Source of the DNA: Candidatus Gastranaerophilales bacterium
Lineage (GTDB): Bacteria; Cyanobacteriota; Vampirovibrionia; Gastranaerophilales; Gastranaerophilaceae
DNA length: 6,729 nt
NCBI GenBank assembly: GCA_021205645.1
Contig: JAJPXE010000230.1
Span: 1,364 to 8,092, forward strand
Reading direction: 5' to 3'
Shown: piece by piece, positions 6,035 to 6,729 of the stretch
Layout: each line of letters starts with the position of its first letter
Position numbering within the stretch: position 1 is the first letter of the stretch
Program-made: the position numbers and the translations under genes
The notes under the pieces: generated by a model
Database searches by the model: none
What the model saw: the letters and a program-made list of their open reading frames with translations, nothing else
What the model was told of the DNA's origin: nothing

Positions 6035-6125
6035 TGTAAAATAATGTAAAACTTGTTCATATTATTGGCAATTTTTCCATTTGAGGGTTGTTGATTGATG
6101 TGTGTGAAAATAGAAGGATTAGAAA

Positions 6126-6530
6126 ATGACAACAAACATTTCTTTTAGGCCACAGGTAGGTATGGCACCTACTGTCACGCAACAAGCAGATGCGAACAAT
6201 TACCGGGCTGAACTTAATCAGGTTGACACTGATGTTAAGAACTATGAAATCAGCGATATTGCCGCAATGACGAGAAGAACGGATTTGGAATCAAAACTTC
6301 AGGAAACGAAAGCTGCTCCTGTTAAGTATGTTGAAGATGTAAACCCGATAAAAACATCTGAAACAGATTCAACAGAGTTTGTTAAAACCGTAACAAATCC
6401 TGGTTTTGAAAATACCGTTAAAAATTTACAGAATGGAAAACAGTATTCGTTGAACGAGCGGGATTTGATGTTAACAAACCAGATGAATCAGATGGCTGTA
6501 AATAATCGGATTTTGCACGGATTGTTCTAA
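6126..6530 (+). CDS. Small hypothetical protein starting MTTNISFRP
   Basis: A 134-residue soluble protein that I do not recognise. It has no signal peptide, membrane helix or cysteine. Residues about 20-62 look like a charged amphipathic helix (YRAELNQVDTDVKNYEISD and onwards), 63-95 a flexible Pro/Thr/Glu-rich linker, and 96-134 a second helical region rich in Asn, Gln and Met (LMLTNQMNQMAVNNRIL) ending GLF. The small polar, Gln/Asn/Thr-rich composition recalls structural or secreted filament-type proteins, but nothing specific can be claimed. GAAGGA (6113-6118) lies seven bases before ATG 6126, so the start is secure. It has its own upstream gap of 99 bases with a TATAAT box and its own terminator, so it is probably a single-gene unit. 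Confidence 0.85.
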   Translation: MTTNISFRPQVGMAPTVTQQADANNYRAELNQVDTDVKNYEISDIAAMTRRTDLESKLQETKAAPVKYVEDVNPIKTSETDSTEFVKTVTNPGFENTVKNLQNGKQYSLNERDLMLTNQMNQMAVNNRILHGLF

Positions 6531-6548
6531 ACAAGAAAAACTGCTTTG

Positions 6549-6582
6549 AACTGGGATAATTAAAAAGTTATCCCAGTTTTTA
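6549..6582 (+). terminator. Rho-independent terminator
   Basis: AACTGGGATAA (6549-6559) pairs perfectly over 11 bases with TTATCCCAGTT (6568-6578) around an 8-base loop, and the T-run continues to 6581. It starts 18 bases after the stop codon of the 134-residue protein. An A-run at 6536-6540 upstream (AAAAACTG, 6536-6543) could alternatively pair with CAGTTTTT (6574-6581). Confidence 0.92.
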
Positions 6583-6729
6583 TGTGCTTGTCCATCTTGT
6601 CCTCTCCTGACGGAGGTAAACATATTGTGGAATATGTTGAGGAAATTAAAATATTTTTACCAATTCGGGTTAGGTGATTGCACCCCACCCTTGCGGAGCA
6701 GACAGTGCCAACTGCTTTGCAGATTGGCA
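6582..6729. other. Structured non-coding tail
   Basis: No convincing gene is present. Several hairpins are packed here: CTCC 6604-6607 with GGAG 6612-6615; AACATATT 6619-6626 with AATATGTT 6631-6638 (8 bp, 4-base loop); GGTG 6673-6676 with CACC 6681-6684. GGTAAA 6615-6620 could also close a larger loop with TTTACC 6656-6661. A 31-codon ATG frame (6582-6677) has no ribosome site and begins on the terminator. The segment may be an intergenic repeat or a structured RNA; the sequence alone does not decide. Confidence 0.4.
6706..6729. repeat. Palindrome at the window end, possibly the centre of a longer one
   Basis: TGCCAA (6706-6711) pairs with TTGGCA (6724-6729) and CTGC (6712-6715) with GCAG (6719-6722), leaving a TTT loop and one bulged A (6723). 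The stem reaches the last base of the window. The GC-rich flank 6681-6705 has no partner inside the window, so the partner may lie just beyond it. Confidence 0.65.

Noticed and set aside
6582..6677. 31-codon ORF starting at ATG 6582
   Set aside because: It starts on the terminator T-tract, has no Shine-Dalgarno, and its bases are used by several hairpins.

Overview
The window comes from an AT-rich bacterial genome. All six protein genes and the one tRNA lie on the + strand. Shine-Dalgarno sequences are clear on five of the six CDSs, and TATAAT-type -10 boxes are frequent. RecA is of ordinary bacterial type. The gene style, and a small protein starting with an NISFRP stretch, suggest an uncultured gut lineage such as Gastranaerophilales (Vampirovibrionia/Melainabacteria). 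That placement is recollection and inference, not proven here; a clostridial-type host cannot be excluded.

Layout. Positions 1-228 hold an exact 55-bp direct repeat (1-55 and 113-167). Its second copy runs into a complete tRNA-Lys(CUU) at 157-228; its first copy runs into a tRNA 5' fragment broken by a 41-base hairpin insert. Next is an unrecognised protein of up to 479 residues (to 1737), with three WxxC motifs and a C-terminal half that resembles a TIM-barrel glycosidase. A promoter-like region at 1787-1800 precedes a two-gene unit (1829-4398): a LeuA/homocitrate-synthase-family condensing enzyme, then the large subunit of a LeuC/homoaconitase-type dehydratase 11 bases later. No small subunit follows. 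After a nested dyad and a TATAAT box come a MerR-like HTH plus coiled-coil protein (4483-4977) and recA (4998-6026), only 20 bases apart. A 134-residue hypothetical protein (6126-6530) ends at a strong intrinsic terminator. The last ~150 bases are non-coding, rich in hairpins, and stop inside what looks like half of a longer palindrome.

How the genes fit together. The condensing enzyme and dehydratase catalyse consecutive steps of 2-oxoacid chain elongation (leucine, citramalate or homocitrate type); which substrate cannot be read from sequence alone. The HTH/coiled-coil protein and recA are probably co-transcribed, suggesting a DNA- or nucleoid-related role for the former. The tRNA region and the first ORF look accessory. 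Both window ends are repetitive, so the window may be one whole contig whose ends were set by repeats. I did not find a clearly new defence or mobile system; the best leads are the interrupted tRNA repeat and the WxxC/barrel protein.
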